Below are positions 1 to 10,282 of a DNA stretch of 46,624 nucleotides, piece by piece (position 1 is the first letter of the stretch; the number at the start of each line of letters is the position of its first letter). This DNA is from Prevotellaceae bacterium (GTDB lineage Bacteria; Bacteroidota; Bacteroidia; Bacteroidales; Bacteroidaceae). The translations under genes and the position numbers were made by a program. The stretch covers positions 1-46,624 of the forward strand of contig JAQXXT010000030.1 of the NCBI GenBank assembly GCA_029226205.1, written 5' to 3'. The notes under the pieces were generated by a model. The model saw only the letters and a list, made by a program, of their open reading frames with translations, had not been told where the DNA came from and did no database searches.

Positions 1-136
1 TGCGGCCCTTGTGGCCGTCCTAACCGGGAACAATGGGCGGACATGATTCATCATGTTCCGCACAAACGTGGAATTAGGACGGCCACAAGGGCCGCACCCT
101 ACGGTGGATCGGAGCATGATAAATCATGTCCCTACA
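1..136. repeat. Cluster of REP-like palindromic repeats
   Basis: Four hairpin units of two kinds lie here. A GC-rich unit (GCGGCCCTTGTGGCCGTCC core) occurs at 1-25, cut by the window edge, and again inverted at 74-107. An AT-richer unit (ACATGATTCATCATGT-like core) occurs at 37-61 and, inverted, at 110-136. The same two units recur at 7371-7500, 10058-10083 and 22163-22226. The last unit begins directly after the stop codon of the small minus-strand gene at 132. No protein is encoded here. Confidence 0.85.
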
Positions 137-284
137 AATTACCCATAAATAGGAAATAGCCGATGGCGGCAAGGAAGAGCACGGCGATGATGATCCGGAA
201 CAGACAGACCGTGATCTTCTTGAATAGCCAGATGCCGATGATCAACAGCACCAGGGCAATGATGTAATTGGTGAAATCAGACAT
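132..284 (-). CDS. Small two-helix membrane protein, function unknown
   Basis: A 50-residue protein made almost wholly of two hydrophobic stretches, about residues 7-21 and 29-46, joined by a short basic turn (FKKITVCLFR). It probably forms a helical hairpin in the inner membrane with both ends on the same side. An upstream-extended frame would give 68 residues, but the ATG at 282-284 removes a basic, non-conserved-looking leader and is preferred. It lies 13 bp downstream of the RluA-type gene on the same strand, so it may be cotranscribed. The stop codon is followed at once by a palindromic repeat. I do not recognise a family. Confidence 0.5.
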   Translation of the reverse strand: MSDFTNYIIALVLLIIGIWLFKKITVCLFRIIIAVLFLAAIGYFLFMGNL

Positions 285-297
285 AATCGTAAGGGAT

Positions 298-1197
298 TTA
301 GAGGGCTTTCTTGAAATTTGACGGTATCGGGGTCTCAAACTCCAGGGGCTGATGCGTCACGGGATGATAGAAACACAGACGGTAGGCATGGAGACACAGC
401 CGGCCACAAGGATCATCACCATTACCATATTTAATATCGCCACAGACGGGATGCCCCATATCCGCCGTATGCACGCGGATCTGATTCTTACGCCCCGTCT
501 CCAAGCGGAACTCCACGAGACTATGATCAACACTTCTTTTGAGAACATGATAATGCGTCACGGCATATTTGCCGCCATTATCCACGGGTGACGAATAAGT
601 GATATACGCCTTGTTATCCTTCAGCCAGTTGGCTACCGTCCCCTCATCATCCACCATCTCTCCCGAGACGAGGGCAACATAACGGCGGTCGAAGACCGTA
701 TGATGCCAGTCCTCCTCCAGCGCCAGCGCCGTGTCCTTGTCCTTGGCATAGATCATCAGCCCCGACGTGTCACGGTCCAGGCGGTGCACGACATGCGCCT
801 GACAGTTCTGCCGCGTGGCATGGAAATACTCGTCGAGCACGGTCTTGCAGTTCAGCGTCGAATGGCCGGCCGCCATACTCAGGATGCCCTCCCGCTTGTC
901 GATGACGACGAGCCAACGGTCCTCATAAACGATCTTCAGCCAACGGCTCTTCCACGTCACGCGGTTGCGCTTCGTCTTCGAGACGCTGACCTTCATGCCC
1001 GGCTTCAGCGGATAGTCGTATTTCGTCACCGTCTTGCCGTTGACACGGATGCCACGGCCCTGGAGCGTCGCCTTCACCTTCGTGCGGCTCTCCCCTTTCA
1101 AGGTCTCCAGGAGCCACTCCAGCAGCGGCGCCTCATGGTCCACACGGTAATGGGCATAGTCGCCCTGACTCATCTTGCCTGGTTGATGCATTGTCAT
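298..1197 (-). CDS. RluA-family RNA pseudouridine synthase
   Basis: Converts specific uridines of rRNA or tRNA to pseudouridine. The protein has 299 residues. An N-terminal S4-like RNA-binding region (about residues 20-75, with GIRVNGKTVTK) is followed by the synthase domain. The catalytic motif HRLDRDTSG is complete, the aspartate of HRLD being the nucleophile (about residue 141), and the later RKNQIRVH and HPVCGD motifs of the RluA/C/D group are present. A longer frame starts with TTG at 1218, but that codon lies inside the -7 promoter element, so the ATG at 1195-1197 is chosen. Its exact RNA target cannot be told from the sequence. Confidence 0.9.
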   Translation of the reverse strand: MTMHQPGKMSQGDYAHYRVDHEAPLLEWLLETLKGESRTKVKATLQGRGIRVNGKTVTKYDYPLKPGMKVSVSKTKRNRVTWKSRWLKIVYEDRWLVVIDKREGILSMAAGHSTLNCKTVLDEYFHATRQNCQAHVVHRLDRDTSGLMIYAKDKDTALALEEDWHHTVFDRRYVALVSGEMVDDEGTVANWLKDNKAYITYSSPVDNGGKYAVTHYHVLKRSVDHSLVEFRLETGRKNQIRVHTADMGHPVCGDIKYGNGDDPCGRLCLHAYRLCFYHPVTHQPLEFETPIPSNFKKAL

Positions 1198-1215
1198 ATT
1201 TCTTATTTTTTGATG

Positions 1216-1247
1216 CAAAGTTACAATATATTTGACAAATGCACAAA
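1216..1247 (-). promoter_or_regulatory. Bacteroidetes promoter for the pseudouridine synthase
   Basis: Reading on the minus strand: TTTG (1244-1247), a 20-bp gap, then TAACTTTG (1216-1223). This fits the -33/-7 consensus for the primary sigma factor of Bacteroidetes. Transcription would begin about 10-15 bases before the ATG at 1197, which decides the start codon. Confidence 0.8.
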
Positions 1248-1253
1248 TGTTCC

Positions 1254-1285
1254 TTAGGTCATTTCAGAAAAAAATCGTACCTTTG
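1254..1285 (+). promoter_or_regulatory. Promoter for the ABC-F gene
   Basis: TACCTTTG at 1278-1285 matches the -7 consensus. A weaker TTAG lies 20 bp upstream at 1254-1257. It is divergent from the promoter at 1216-1247 and leaves a leader of about 30 bases before the ATG at 1320. Confidence 0.65.
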
Positions 1286-1307
1286 CACGCAAATAATGAT
1301 CAGATAA

Positions 1308-2933
<1,626 letters not shown>

Positions 2934-2958
2934 AGTAATGGATAACGGCCATCGCCCG

Positions 2959-2975
2959 TTGGCATAAAGTTTGCA
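2959..2975 (+). promoter_or_regulatory. Sigma-54-like -24/-12 element before grpE
   Basis: TTGGCAT-AAAGT-TTGCA matches the RpoN consensus TGGCAC-N5-TTGCW with one base changed and exact spacing. A TAnnTTTG reading would need one base too many. Transcription would start near 2986, giving a leader of about 20 bases. An imperfect stem (AACGGC/GCCCGTT, 2944-2960) overlaps its left end. RpoN was not checked, since it is not in the window. Confidence 0.45.
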
Positions 2976-3006
2976 TCTCTTTGGGCAAAAATAAAAATTT
3001 GCAATC

Positions 3007-3618
3007 ATGTCTGAAAAAGAAAAGAAAAATATCAATGTCGAGGACGGCGATCAGAAAAATGCCGCCAAGGAACAGCAGAACCAGGTGAATACTGACAAAA
3101 AGGCAGACACCGAGAACAAGAAAGCAGAGGATGCTAAAGATAAAAAAGAGGAGAAGGACCAGAAGGCCGCCGATCCTCTGGCAGAGGCACAGCAGCAGAT
3201 CACTGAGCTCAAGGACAAATATCTGCGCTCCGTCGCTGAGTTTGACAACTACCGCAAGCGTACGCTGAAAGAGAAGGCCGACCTCATCCTCAACGGCGGT
3301 GAGAAGACCATCAAGGCCATCCTCCCCGTCGTCGATGACTTCGAGCGTGCCCTCGCCAACGACAAAGATAAGGACGGCAAGGCCCTCCGGGAGGGTATGG
3401 AACTCATCCTGCGGAAGTTTGAGAAGACCCTCGAGAGTCTCGGCGTCAAGAAGATTGATACGAAGGATAAAGATTTCAATACGGAGAACATGGAAGCCGT
3501 GGCTATGGTCCCGGGAATGGGCGATGACAAGAAAGGAAAAGTCATCGACTGTGTCCTCACGGGCTATACCCTCAACGATAAGGTGATCCGCCACGCCAAA
3601 GTGGCAGTAGGTCAGTAA
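3007..3618 (+). CDS. grpE: GrpE nucleotide exchange factor
   Basis: Releases ADP from DnaK so that the Hsp70 cycle can continue; acts in the cytoplasm as a dimer. The 203-residue protein has a highly charged, low-complexity N terminus (residues 1-60, rich in K, E, D and Q). The long dimer helix follows (from about residue 65, with [18 protein letters not shown]). Next comes the four-helix and beta-wing region, with [11 protein letters not shown] and the C-terminal [11 protein letters not shown] typical of the family. It sits 34 bp before dnaJ, the usual Bacteroidetes arrangement. The chaperone partner dnaK is elsewhere. Confidence 0.97.
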   Translation: MSEKEKKNINVEDGDQKNAAKEQQNQVNTDKKADTENKKAEDAKDKKEEKDQKAADPLAEAQQQITELKDKYLRSVAEFDNYRKRTLKEKADLILNGGEKTIKAILPVVDDFERALANDKDKDGKALREGMELILRKFEKTLESLGVKKIDTKDKDFNTENMEAVAMVPGMGDDKKGKVIDCVLTGYTLNDKVIRHAKVAVGQ

Positions 3619-3652
3619 TCTTTCCGGCTCAACCCTTTTCCCCATTCATATT

Positions 3653-4822
3653 ATGGCTCAGAAACGAGATTATTATGAGGTCCTTGGCGTGGCCAAGGAC
3701 GCGTCAGCAGACGAGATCAAGCGGGCATACCGTAAGCTCGCCATCAAATATCACCCCGACCGTAACCCCGGCGACAAGGAAGCCGAGGAGAAATTCAAAG
3801 AGGCCGCGGAGGCTTATGATGTCCTCCACGACCCGCAGAAGCGTCAGCAATACGACCAGTTCGGCTTCGACGGTCCTCAGGGCGGCTTCGGCGGTTTCAG
3901 CGGCAGCATGGACATGGATGATATCTTCTCCATGTTCGGTGACATCTTCGGTGGCCACAGCGGCTTCGGAGGTTTCGGCGGCTTCGGTGGCGGCGGCTTC
4001 GGCGGCGGTCATGCCAAGCCACAGTTCCGCGGCAGTGACCTCCGTCTGACGGTACACCTCACGCTCCAGGAGATCGCCACGGGCGTGACGAAGAAGTTCA
4101 AAGTTAAGAAAGACGTACAGTGTCCTACCTGTCATGGTACGGGAGCTGAGGGTGGCGCGGAGCCACAGACCTGTCCCACGTGCCACGGCACAGGCGTGAC
4201 GGTGAAGACCGTCCGTACGATGCTCGGTATGATGCAGACCCAGACGACCTGTCCCACCTGTCATGGTGAGGGCACCGTCATCACCCATAAGTGTAAGGAC
4301 TGCGGCGGCGAGGGTGTCGTCAAAGGCGAAGAGGTCGTCGAGATCCATATCCCCGCCGGTGTCGCCGAAGGGATGGTCGTCAATGTCCCCGGAAAGGGTA
4401 ATGCCGGCCGCCATAACGGCGTCAATGGTAATATCCAGGTCATCGTAAAGGAGGAGCCGAACGACACGTTCATCCGTAACGGTCAGGATCTGTATTATAA
4501 CCTTATCCTTGATCTTCCCACGGCAGTCCTCGGCGGCGAGGTGGACATTCCCCTCATCGACGGTACGAAGATCAAACAGAAGATCGAGCCCGGCACACAA
4601 CCCGGCAAGCAGTTCCGCCTCCGTGGCAAGGGCCTCCCCGCCGTACAGGGTTACGGCAGTGGCAAGGGCGACATCATCGTCCGTACCACTGTCTATATCC
4701 CCAAGACACTGACGAAGGAAGAGAAGGCTGCCATCGAAGTCTTCCGCGGCTCCGACAGCAGCAAGGCCTCGTCAACGGAGAAGAAGTCCATCTTCGACCA
4801 TATCAAGAACCTGTTCTCGTAA
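3653..4822 (+). CDS. dnaJ: DnaJ (Hsp40) co-chaperone
   Basis: Stimulates DnaK ATPase and delivers unfolded clients. The 389-residue protein is a class I DnaJ with all parts present. These are the J domain (1-70) with the HPD motif at residues 34-36 and a long Gly/Phe-rich segment (about 72-120). The zinc domain has four CxxCxGxG repeats (cysteines at 157/160, 174/177, 200/203, 214/217). Two beta-barrel client-binding domains follow, with VNVPGKGN and [13 protein letters not shown]. It follows grpE closely and is probably cotranscribed with it. Confidence 0.98.
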   Translation: MAQKRDYYEVLGVAKDASADEIKRAYRKLAIKYHPDRNPGDKEAEEKFKEAAEAYDVLHDPQKRQQYDQFGFDGPQGGFGGFSGSMDMDDIFSMFGDIFGGHSGFGGFGGFGGGGFGGGHAKPQFRGSDLRLTVHLTLQEIATGVTKKFKVKKDVQCPTCHGTGAEGGAEPQTCPTCHGTGVTVKTVRTMLGMMQTQTTCPTCHGEGTVITHKCKDCGGEGVVKGEEVVEIHIPAGVAEGMVVNVPGKGNAGRHNGVNGNIQVIVKEEPNDTFIRNGQDLYYNLILDLPTAVLGGEVDIPLIDGTKIKQKIEPGTQPGKQFRLRGKGLPAVQGYGSGKGDIIVRTTVYIPKTLTKEEKAAIEVFRGSDSSKASSTEKKSIFDHIKNLFS

Positions 4823-4845
4823 CAAGGGAATAATATTATTCATTC

Positions 4846-6132
4846 ATGAATTACCAAGAGACAGTACAATATCTATTCAATAGCACCCCTGTTTTCGAAC
4901 ATGTGGGTGCTTCTGCGTATAAGGAAGGACTGGAGAACACGAAAGCCCTCGACGAGCATTTCGGACATCCCCACACCCATTTCCTCTCCATCCATGTGGC
5001 CGGGACAAACGGCAAGGGCTCTTGCTCGCATACCCTCGCCTCCATCCTTCAGGCCGACGGATATAAAGTGGGACTGTATACCTCTCCCCATCTCGTCGAT
5101 TTCCGGGAGCGCATACGTGTCAACGGCGAGTGCATCCCCGAGGATTATGTCGTCAACTTCGTGGAACGGGAGAAAGACTTCTTTGAACCGCTCCACCCCT
5201 CTTTCTTTGAACTCACGACGGCGTTAGCGTTCAAATATTTCGCCGACCAGCATGTCGACATCGCCGTCATCGAGGTGGGCCTCGGCGGACGACTCGACTG
5301 CACGAATATCATCCGGCCGATCCTCTCCGTCATCACCAACATCAGTTTCGACCATACACAGTTCCTTGGTAACACGCTCGGGAAGATCGCCTATGAGAAA
5401 GCCGGCATCATCAAGGAGCGCGTGCCCGTCGTCATCGGCGAGGCCGTGCCCGAGACCCGTATCGTCTTTGAGTCAAAGGCGCAGGAGATGGATGCCACGA
5501 TCGTCTTCGCAGAAGACCTGCCGCTGATCATCTCCGCCGATGCCGCGAAGGATGGCGGCCGCAACTACCAGACGCGCTATTTCGGTCCGATACACAGTGA
5601 GCTCGGCGGGATCTATCAGGATAAGAACACGAACACGATCCTCACCGCCTGTCAGATACTATATAATAAAGGTGTAATCCGCAATGCCGCCAATATCGCG
5701 AAAGGTTTCGCCACCGTCTGTGAGGCGACAGGTCTCCAGGGACGCTGGCAGAGACTGCAGGATGAGCCGACGGTCATCTGCGACACGGGACATAACGTCG
5801 GCGGATGGCAGTATCTCTCCAAGCAGATCGCCGAACAGCCTTGCAAGACACGCCGCATCGTCTTCGGCATGGTCGATGACAAGGATATTGACCATGTCAT
5901 GGCGATGATGCCTACCGATGCCGTCTTCTACTGGGTACAGCCGGCCTGCAAGCGGGCCTTCAGCGTCGATAAGGTCAAGGAGACGGCAGAGCGCCACGGT
6001 CTCCACGGCACCCCCTATCCTACCGTCATGGCAGGTTATGAGGCAGCGCTGAAAGAGGCTGACAAGGATGATTTCATCTTCGTCGGTGGCTCTTCCTACG
6101 TCGTCGCCGACCTCCTTTCCGGGTTGCAATAA
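4846..6132 (+). CDS. folC: Folylpolyglutamate/dihydrofolate synthase
   Basis: Ligates glutamate to folates, and in many bacteria also makes dihydrofolate from dihydropteroate, using ATP in the cytoplasm. The 428-residue length fits. The Mur-ligase fold is shown by the P-loop GTNGKGS (residues 53-59), GLYTSPHLVDFRERI, EVGLGGRLDCTN, ITNISFDHTQFLGNT with GKIAYEKAGIIK, and the C-terminal DTGHNVGGW motif that binds the ATP/substrate interface. It starts 23 bp after dnaJ and ends before a strong hairpin terminator, so it may be the last gene of the grpE-dnaJ-folC unit. Confidence 0.95.
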   Translation: MNYQETVQYLFNSTPVFEHVGASAYKEGLENTKALDEHFGHPHTHFLSIHVAGTNGKGSCSHTLASILQADGYKVGLYTSPHLVDFRERIRVNGECIPEDYVVNFVEREKDFFEPLHPSFFELTTALAFKYFADQHVDIAVIEVGLGGRLDCTNIIRPILSVITNISFDHTQFLGNTLGKIAYEKAGIIKERVPVVIGEAVPETRIVFESKAQEMDATIVFAEDLPLIISADAAKDGGRNYQTRYFGPIHSELGGIYQDKNTNTILTACQILYNKGVIRNAANIAKGFATVCEATGLQGRWQRLQDEPTVICDTGHNVGGWQYLSKQIAEQPCKTRRIVFGMVDDKDIDHVMAMMPTDAVFYWVQPACKRAFSVDKVKETAERHGLHGTPYPTVMAGYEAALKEADKDDFIFVGGSSYVVADLLSGLQ

Positions 6133-6166
6133 TCCCGGCGTTCGTCATAATTAGAAAAAATTAACG

Positions 6167-6198
6167 TCCACTGAATGTAAATTCAGTGGATTTTTTTT
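6167..6198 (+). terminator. Intrinsic terminator after folC
   Basis: Perfect 10-bp stem TCCACTGAAT / ATTCAGTGGA with a GTAA loop, followed by eight T residues. The last bases of the T run also form the -33 element of the next promoter. Confidence 0.93.
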
Positions 6199-6227
6199 GT
6201 CAAAGTCATGGATTTTTCGTTACTTTG
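6196..6227 (+). promoter_or_regulatory. Promoter of the galactose operon
   Basis: TTTG at 6196-6199, a 20-bp gap and TTACTTTG at 6220-6227, one base off the TAnnTTTG consensus. Transcription should start near 6233, about 40 bases before galM. Confidence 0.65.
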
Positions 6228-6259
6228 CAGTAAATAACGAAACACTATTGCAAAGTAAC
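6219..6259 (+). promoter_or_regulatory. 10-bp inverted repeat across the galM start region
   Basis: GTTACTTTGC (6219-6228) and GCAAAGTAAC (6250-6259) are exact reverse complements 21 bp apart. The left arm covers the -7 box and the right arm lies in the leader. The arrangement suits an operator bound by a dimeric regulator, though no regulator gene is nearby. Confidence 0.5.
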
Positions 6260-6274
6260 TAAAAACAAACGAAT

Positions 6275-7366
6275 ATGAGCACAACAGAAACTGAAAATCT
6301 GTGTGGCCTGAAAAGAGAGGATTTCCAGACCACGGTAGAAGGCAAGAAGACCGACCTCTACATCCTCAAAAACAAGAAAGGCCACGAGGTAGCCTTTACG
6401 AATTTCGGCGGCGCCCTCGTAGCCATTATGGTCCCTGACAAGGACGGCAACTTTGGTAATGTCGTCATGGGACATGATAATATCAATGATGTCATCAACT
6501 CTCCCGAGCCCTATCTGAGCCGTCTCATCGGCCGTTATGGCAACCGTATCGCCAAAGGTACTTTCACCCTCCACGGCAAGGAGTATCATCTCGCCACCAA
6601 TGACGGACCGAATCATCTCCATGGCGGTAAGAAAGGCTATAATGTCCGTGTATGGGATGTCACCCGCATGAATGACCAGGCCTGCGTGCTCAAGCTCACA
6701 AGTCCGTATGGTGAGGAAGGCTTCACCGGTGAGCTGGAGATCTGGGTGGCCTACACCTTCACGGATGATGATGAGTTCATCATCAAATACCAGGCTACGA
6801 CGAACAAGAAGACCATTATCAACCTTACGAATCATGCCTTCTTCGCCCTCGCCGGTATCGCCAATCCCACACCGACAATCGACAATGTCATCTGCCAGCT
6901 CAATGCCGACTACTATCTGCCCATCGATCCCGTCTCCATCCCCACGGGCGAGATTCTGAAAGTGGAAGGCACGCCGTTTGACTTCCGGAAACCGATGGCT
7001 TTCGGCGACCATATCAACGACACCGACAACGAGCAGATCAAGAACGGCAGCGGCTACGATCATAACTTTGTGCTCAACAAGAAGGAAGAGGGCGAGCTCT
7101 CGCATGCCGCACATCTCCTCGAGCCCGTCAGCGGCCGTACCCTCGACGTCTTCACGACAGAGCCGGGCCTGCAACTCTATACGGGCAACTTCCTCGCCGG
7201 TATCAAAGGCACCCATGGCGCTACCTATCCGCGCCGCTCCGCCGTCTGCCTGGAGGCACAGCACTTCCCCGACACGCCGAACCATCCGTATTTCCCCTCC
7301 GTGGAACTGAATCCCGGTGAGACCTACACACAGAAGACCATCTACCAGTTCGGCGTAGAAAAATAA
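6275..7366 (+). CDS. galM: Aldose 1-epimerase (mutarotase)
   Basis: Interconverts the alpha and beta anomers of galactose and glucose, feeding the alpha form to galactokinase. The 363-residue protein has the family landmarks: the RYGNRI motif, NGPNHLHGG with the first catalytic histidine, NLTNHAFF with the second, and CLEAQHFPDTPNHP with the catalytic glutamate. No signal peptide is visible, so it is cytoplasmic, unlike the secreted mutarotases also common in Bacteroidetes. It is first in a unit with an MFS sugar transporter and galK. Confidence 0.96.
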   Translation: MSTTETENLCGLKREDFQTTVEGKKTDLYILKNKKGHEVAFTNFGGALVAIMVPDKDGNFGNVVMGHDNINDVINSPEPYLSRLIGRYGNRIAKGTFTLHGKEYHLATNDGPNHLHGGKKGYNVRVWDVTRMNDQACVLKLTSPYGEEGFTGELEIWVAYTFTDDDEFIIKYQATTNKKTIINLTNHAFFALAGIANPTPTIDNVICQLNADYYLPIDPVSIPTGEILKVEGTPFDFRKPMAFGDHINDTDNEQIKNGSGYDHNFVLNKKEEGELSHAAHLLEPVSGRTLDVFTTEPGLQLYTGNFLAGIKGTHGATYPRRSAVCLEAQHFPDTPNHPYFPSVELNPGETYTQKTIYQFGVEK

Positions 7367-7370
7367 TCCA

Positions 7371-7500
7371 TCCCACCGTAGGGTGCGGCCCTTGTGGCCG
7401 TCCTAACCGGGAATCATCCCACCGTAGGGTGCGGCCCTTGTGGCCGTCCTAAACCCCACCGTAAACATTAGGGCGCCCACAAGGGGTGCCCCTACGGCGG
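7371..7500 (+). repeat. Tandem and inverted REP-like hairpins between galM and the transporter
   Basis: Two identical 36-bp units (7371-7406 and 7417-7452), each a hairpin around GCGGCCCTTGTGGCCG, lie in direct tandem with a 46-bp period. A related inverted unit follows at 7468-7500, with GGGCGCCCACAAGGGGTGCC at its core. They start 5 bp after the galM stop codon and fill most of the 174-bp gap to the next gene. Confidence 0.9.
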
Positions 7501-7540
7501 ATAACACTTCTGAAACATCATTTCAACATTCACAATCAAA

Positions 7541-8848
7541 ATGGAAAATCAAAACAAACAGCATGGGACCGTCGTCGCCATTATCACGATGATGTTTCTC
7601 TATGCGATGATCTCATTCGTCACTAACCTCGCAGCTCCGATCGGCGTGGTTTGGAAAAATCAGCCCGAGATCGGCGGCAGCAACCTTCTGGGTATGATGG
7701 GTAACTTCATGAACTTCTTCGCTTATCTCTTCATGGGTATCCCCGCCGGCAAGTTACTGACAAAAATCGGATATAAGAAAACAGCATTGCTGGGTATCGG
7801 CGTCGGCTTCGTGGGCGTCCTCATCCAGTTCCTCTCCGGTTTCCCCACAGGAATGACGGGATTCTACGTGTATCTCCTCGGCGCCTTCATCTCCGGCTTC
7901 TCCGTATGTCTGCTCAACACCGTCGTCAACCCGATGCTGAACCTCCTCGGTGGCGGTGGTAACCGTGGTAACCAGTTGAACCTCATCGGTGGTACGCTGA
8001 ACTCCCTCTCCGGTACGCTGACGCCTATGTTCGTCGGCGCCCTCATCGGTACCGTCACCTCCAGCACAAAGATGGCTGACGTGAACCTCGTGCTCTACAT
8101 CGCCCTCGCTGTCTTCGCCGCCGCCTTCATCGTGCTCTCCTTCATTCCTATCCAGGATCCGGAGATGGGCAAGACGACTGCCGATACGGTCTTTGAGCAC
8201 AGCCCCTGGAGCTTCCGCCATTTCGTCCTCGGCGTCATCGCCATCTTCGTCTATGTCGGTGTCGAGGTCGGTATCCCCGGAACATTGAATTTCTATATCT
8301 CAGATACCTCCGCCAAAGGCGCAGGACTTGTCGCTAACGCCGCTGCCATCGGTGGCTTCGTCGCCGGTACCTACTGGCTGCTGATGCTCGTCGGCCGTTT
8401 CGTCGCCGGATTCATCGCCGACAAGATCTCCTCCCGTACGATGATGCTTACGAACACCTCCGTGGCCGTCATCTTCATCCTCATCGCCATGTTCACGCCG
8501 AAAGAGGTGACGACAACGATGCCGTTGTTCACCGGCTCTTCCTTCGCCATGACAACCGTACCGATGAGTGCCCTCTTCCTCGTGCTCTGTGGTCTCTGCA
8601 CTTCCATCATGTGGGCGTCTATCTTCAACCTCGCTACGGAAGGCCTCGGCAAGTATACCGCTCAGGCTTCGGGTATCTTCATGATGATGGTCGTCGGTGG
8701 TGGTGTCCTGCCGCTGATCCAGAACTACATCGCTGACCACGCCGGATACATGATCAGCTATATCGTTCCGCTCATCGCTATCATCTACATGTTCCTCTAT
8801 GCCCTCGTTGGCAGCAAGAATGTCAACAAGGATATTCCTGTAGATTAA
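7541..8848 (+). CDS. MFS glucose/galactose transporter, FucP-like
   Basis: Imports sugar across the inner membrane by proton symport. The 435-residue protein shows about 12 hydrophobic helices in two halves and the MFS loop GKLLTKIGYKK after helix 2. It resembles the fucose-galactose-glucose:H+ symporter family common in Bacteroidetes next to galM and galK, and that context is the main argument for glucose or galactose as substrate. It lies 41 bp before galK. Precise sugar specificity cannot be read from the sequence. Confidence 0.88.
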   Translation: MENQNKQHGTVVAIITMMFLYAMISFVTNLAAPIGVVWKNQPEIGGSNLLGMMGNFMNFFAYLFMGIPAGKLLTKIGYKKTALLGIGVGFVGVLIQFLSGFPTGMTGFYVYLLGAFISGFSVCLLNTVVNPMLNLLGGGGNRGNQLNLIGGTLNSLSGTLTPMFVGALIGTVTSSTKMADVNLVLYIALAVFAAAFIVLSFIPIQDPEMGKTTADTVFEHSPWSFRHFVLGVIAIFVYVGVEVGIPGTLNFYISDTSAKGAGLVANAAAIGGFVAGTYWLLMLVGRFVAGFIADKISSRTMMLTNTSVAVIFILIAMFTPKEVTTTMPLFTGSSFAMTTVPMSALFLVLCGLCTSIMWASIFNLATEGLGKYTAQASGIFMMMVVGGGVLPLIQNYIADHAGYMISYIVPLIAIIYMFLYALVGSKNVNKDIPVD

Positions 8849-8889
8849 CCAGCATCCACTACACTTCAAACCCATTAAAACAACAAACT

Positions 8890-10053
8890 ATGTTAGATAT
8901 CGAATTTGTAAGAAGTCGCTTCATCAAGCACTTCGACGGTAAGACCGGTAATTTATATATGGCTCCGGGACGTATCAACCTCATCGGTGAGCATACCGAC
9001 TACAACGGCGGATATGTCTTCCCCGGCGCTGTCGACAAGGGTATCCTTGCTGAGGTACGTCCCAACGGCACGAATACAGTCATGTGCTACTCCATCGATC
9101 TCAAGGACCGTGTGGAGTTTAAGGTTGACGATCCGAAAGGTCCCCATGCCACATGGGCCCGTTTCATCTATGGTATGATTCAGGAGTTCCGCGGCCTCGG
9201 CGTCGACGTGAGAGGTTTCAACATCGCTTTCGCCGGTGATGTGCCTCTGGGTGCCGGCATGAGCAGCAGCGCCGCTATGGAGAGCTGTTTCGGCACGGCC
9301 CTCAACGACCTCTTCGCCGACAACAAGATCTCGAAGTGGGACATCGTCCTCGCCGGTCAGGCTACCGAGCATAAGTATATCGGTGTCAACTGTGGTATCA
9401 TGGATCAGTTCGCCTCCGTCTTCGGACAGAAAGGCAAGCTCATGCGCCTCGACTGCCGCAGCCGTGAGTTCGAATATTTCCCCTTCGAGCCGAAGGGCTT
9501 CAAGCTCGTCCTTGTCAACTCCAAGGTCAAGCACGAGCTCGCCGGTTCTCCTTACAACGACCGTCGCAACTCCTGCGAGCATGTCGTGAAGGTCATCGCC
9601 GCCAAACATCCAGAGGGGCATTTCGAGACCCTGCGTGACTGCACATGGGAACAGCTCGATGAGGTCCGCCAGGAAGTTGGTGAGGAAGACTACAAGCGTG
9701 CCCACTTCGTCCTCGGTGAGAAAGACCGTGTCCTCGCTGTCTGCGACGCCCTCGAGAAGGGTGACTACGAGACGGTAGGCAAGAAGATGTATGAGACCCA
9801 TGAGGGACTGAGCAAGGAGTATGAGGTCTCCTGCGAGGAGCTCGATTACCTGAATGATATCGCCAAGGAAGATGGCGTCACGGGTAGTCGTATCATGGGT
9901 GGCGGCTTCGGCGGCTGCACCATCAACCTCGTCAAGGATGAACTCTACGATAAGTTCATCGAGGATGCCAAGACGAAATTCGCCGCCAAATACGGCCATG
10001 CGCCCGAGGTCTATCCCGTCGTCATCAGCGATGGTGCCAAGAAAATAGGCTAA
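8890..10053 (+). CDS. galK: Galactokinase
   Basis: Phosphorylates alpha-D-galactose to galactose 1-phosphate with ATP in the cytoplasm, the first committed Leloir step. The 387-residue GHMP kinase has the galactokinase signature GRINLIGEHTDYNGGYV, the ATP loop PLGAGMSSSAAMES, the catalytic-aspartate region NCGIMDQFASVFG and the C-terminal GGGFGGCTINLV. It follows the transporter in the same unit, which ends at a strong terminator. The next enzyme, galactose-1-phosphate uridylyltransferase, is not in the window. Confidence 0.97.
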   Translation: MLDIEFVRSRFIKHFDGKTGNLYMAPGRINLIGEHTDYNGGYVFPGAVDKGILAEVRPNGTNTVMCYSIDLKDRVEFKVDDPKGPHATWARFIYGMIQEFRGLGVDVRGFNIAFAGDVPLGAGMSSSAAMESCFGTALNDLFADNKISKWDIVLAGQATEHKYIGVNCGIMDQFASVFGQKGKLMRLDCRSREFEYFPFEPKGFKLVLVNSKVKHELAGSPYNDRRNSCEHVVKVIAAKHPEGHFETLRDCTWEQLDEVRQEVGEEDYKRAHFVLGEKDRVLAVCDALEKGDYETVGKKMYETHEGLSKEYEVSCEELDYLNDIAKEDGVTGSRIMGGGFGGCTINLVKDELYDKFIEDAKTKFAAKYGHAPEVYPVVISDGAKKIG

Positions 10054-10057
10054 AGCC

Positions 10058-10083
10058 GTAGGGACATGATTCATCATGTTCCG
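10058..10083 (+). repeat. REP-like palindrome after galK
   Basis: A single AT-richer unit (TAGGGACATGATTCATCATG core) begins 4 bp after the galK stop codon, in the same orientation to the gene as the copies after the genes at 132 and 22229. Confidence 0.85.
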
Positions 10084-10090
10084 CCCTCTA

Positions 10091-10147
10091 AAGACAGGGT
10101 AACAGATTAAACTCATTTCATGTTTAATCTGTTACTCTGTCTTTTTT
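10091..10147 (+). terminator. Long hairpin terminator after galK
   Basis: Arms 10091-10112 and 10122-10143 form a stem of about 22 bp with one mismatch region and a 9-base loop. The 3' arm runs into six T residues. Confidence 0.93.
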
Positions 10148-10201
10148 ATTCCCCAACTATCTCATAAAACAATAGGTTTTTATTGAAAACATCGTTCAAA
10201 A

Positions 10202-10233
10202 TTTGTCTCTTTCAAGAAAAAGCCGTATATTTG
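10202..10233 (+). promoter_or_regulatory. Consensus promoter for transketolase
   Basis: TTTG (10202-10205), exactly 20 bp, then TATATTTG (10226-10233): a full match to the Bacteroidetes consensus. It gives a leader of about 43 bases before the ATG at 10283. Confidence 0.85.
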
Positions 10234-10282
10234 TGGTGTAATTGCACACCCCAACCGAGTATAACGCATCACACTAAACAAA

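Noticed and set aside
7371..7500. CRISPR array
   Set aside because: Only two direct copies, each a self-complementary hairpin, with a 10-bp spacer; no cas genes in the window.
8953..10116. A 387-codon minus-strand frame opposite galK
   Set aside because: Same length class as galK but no recognisable motif; galK has all GHMP signatures on the plus strand.
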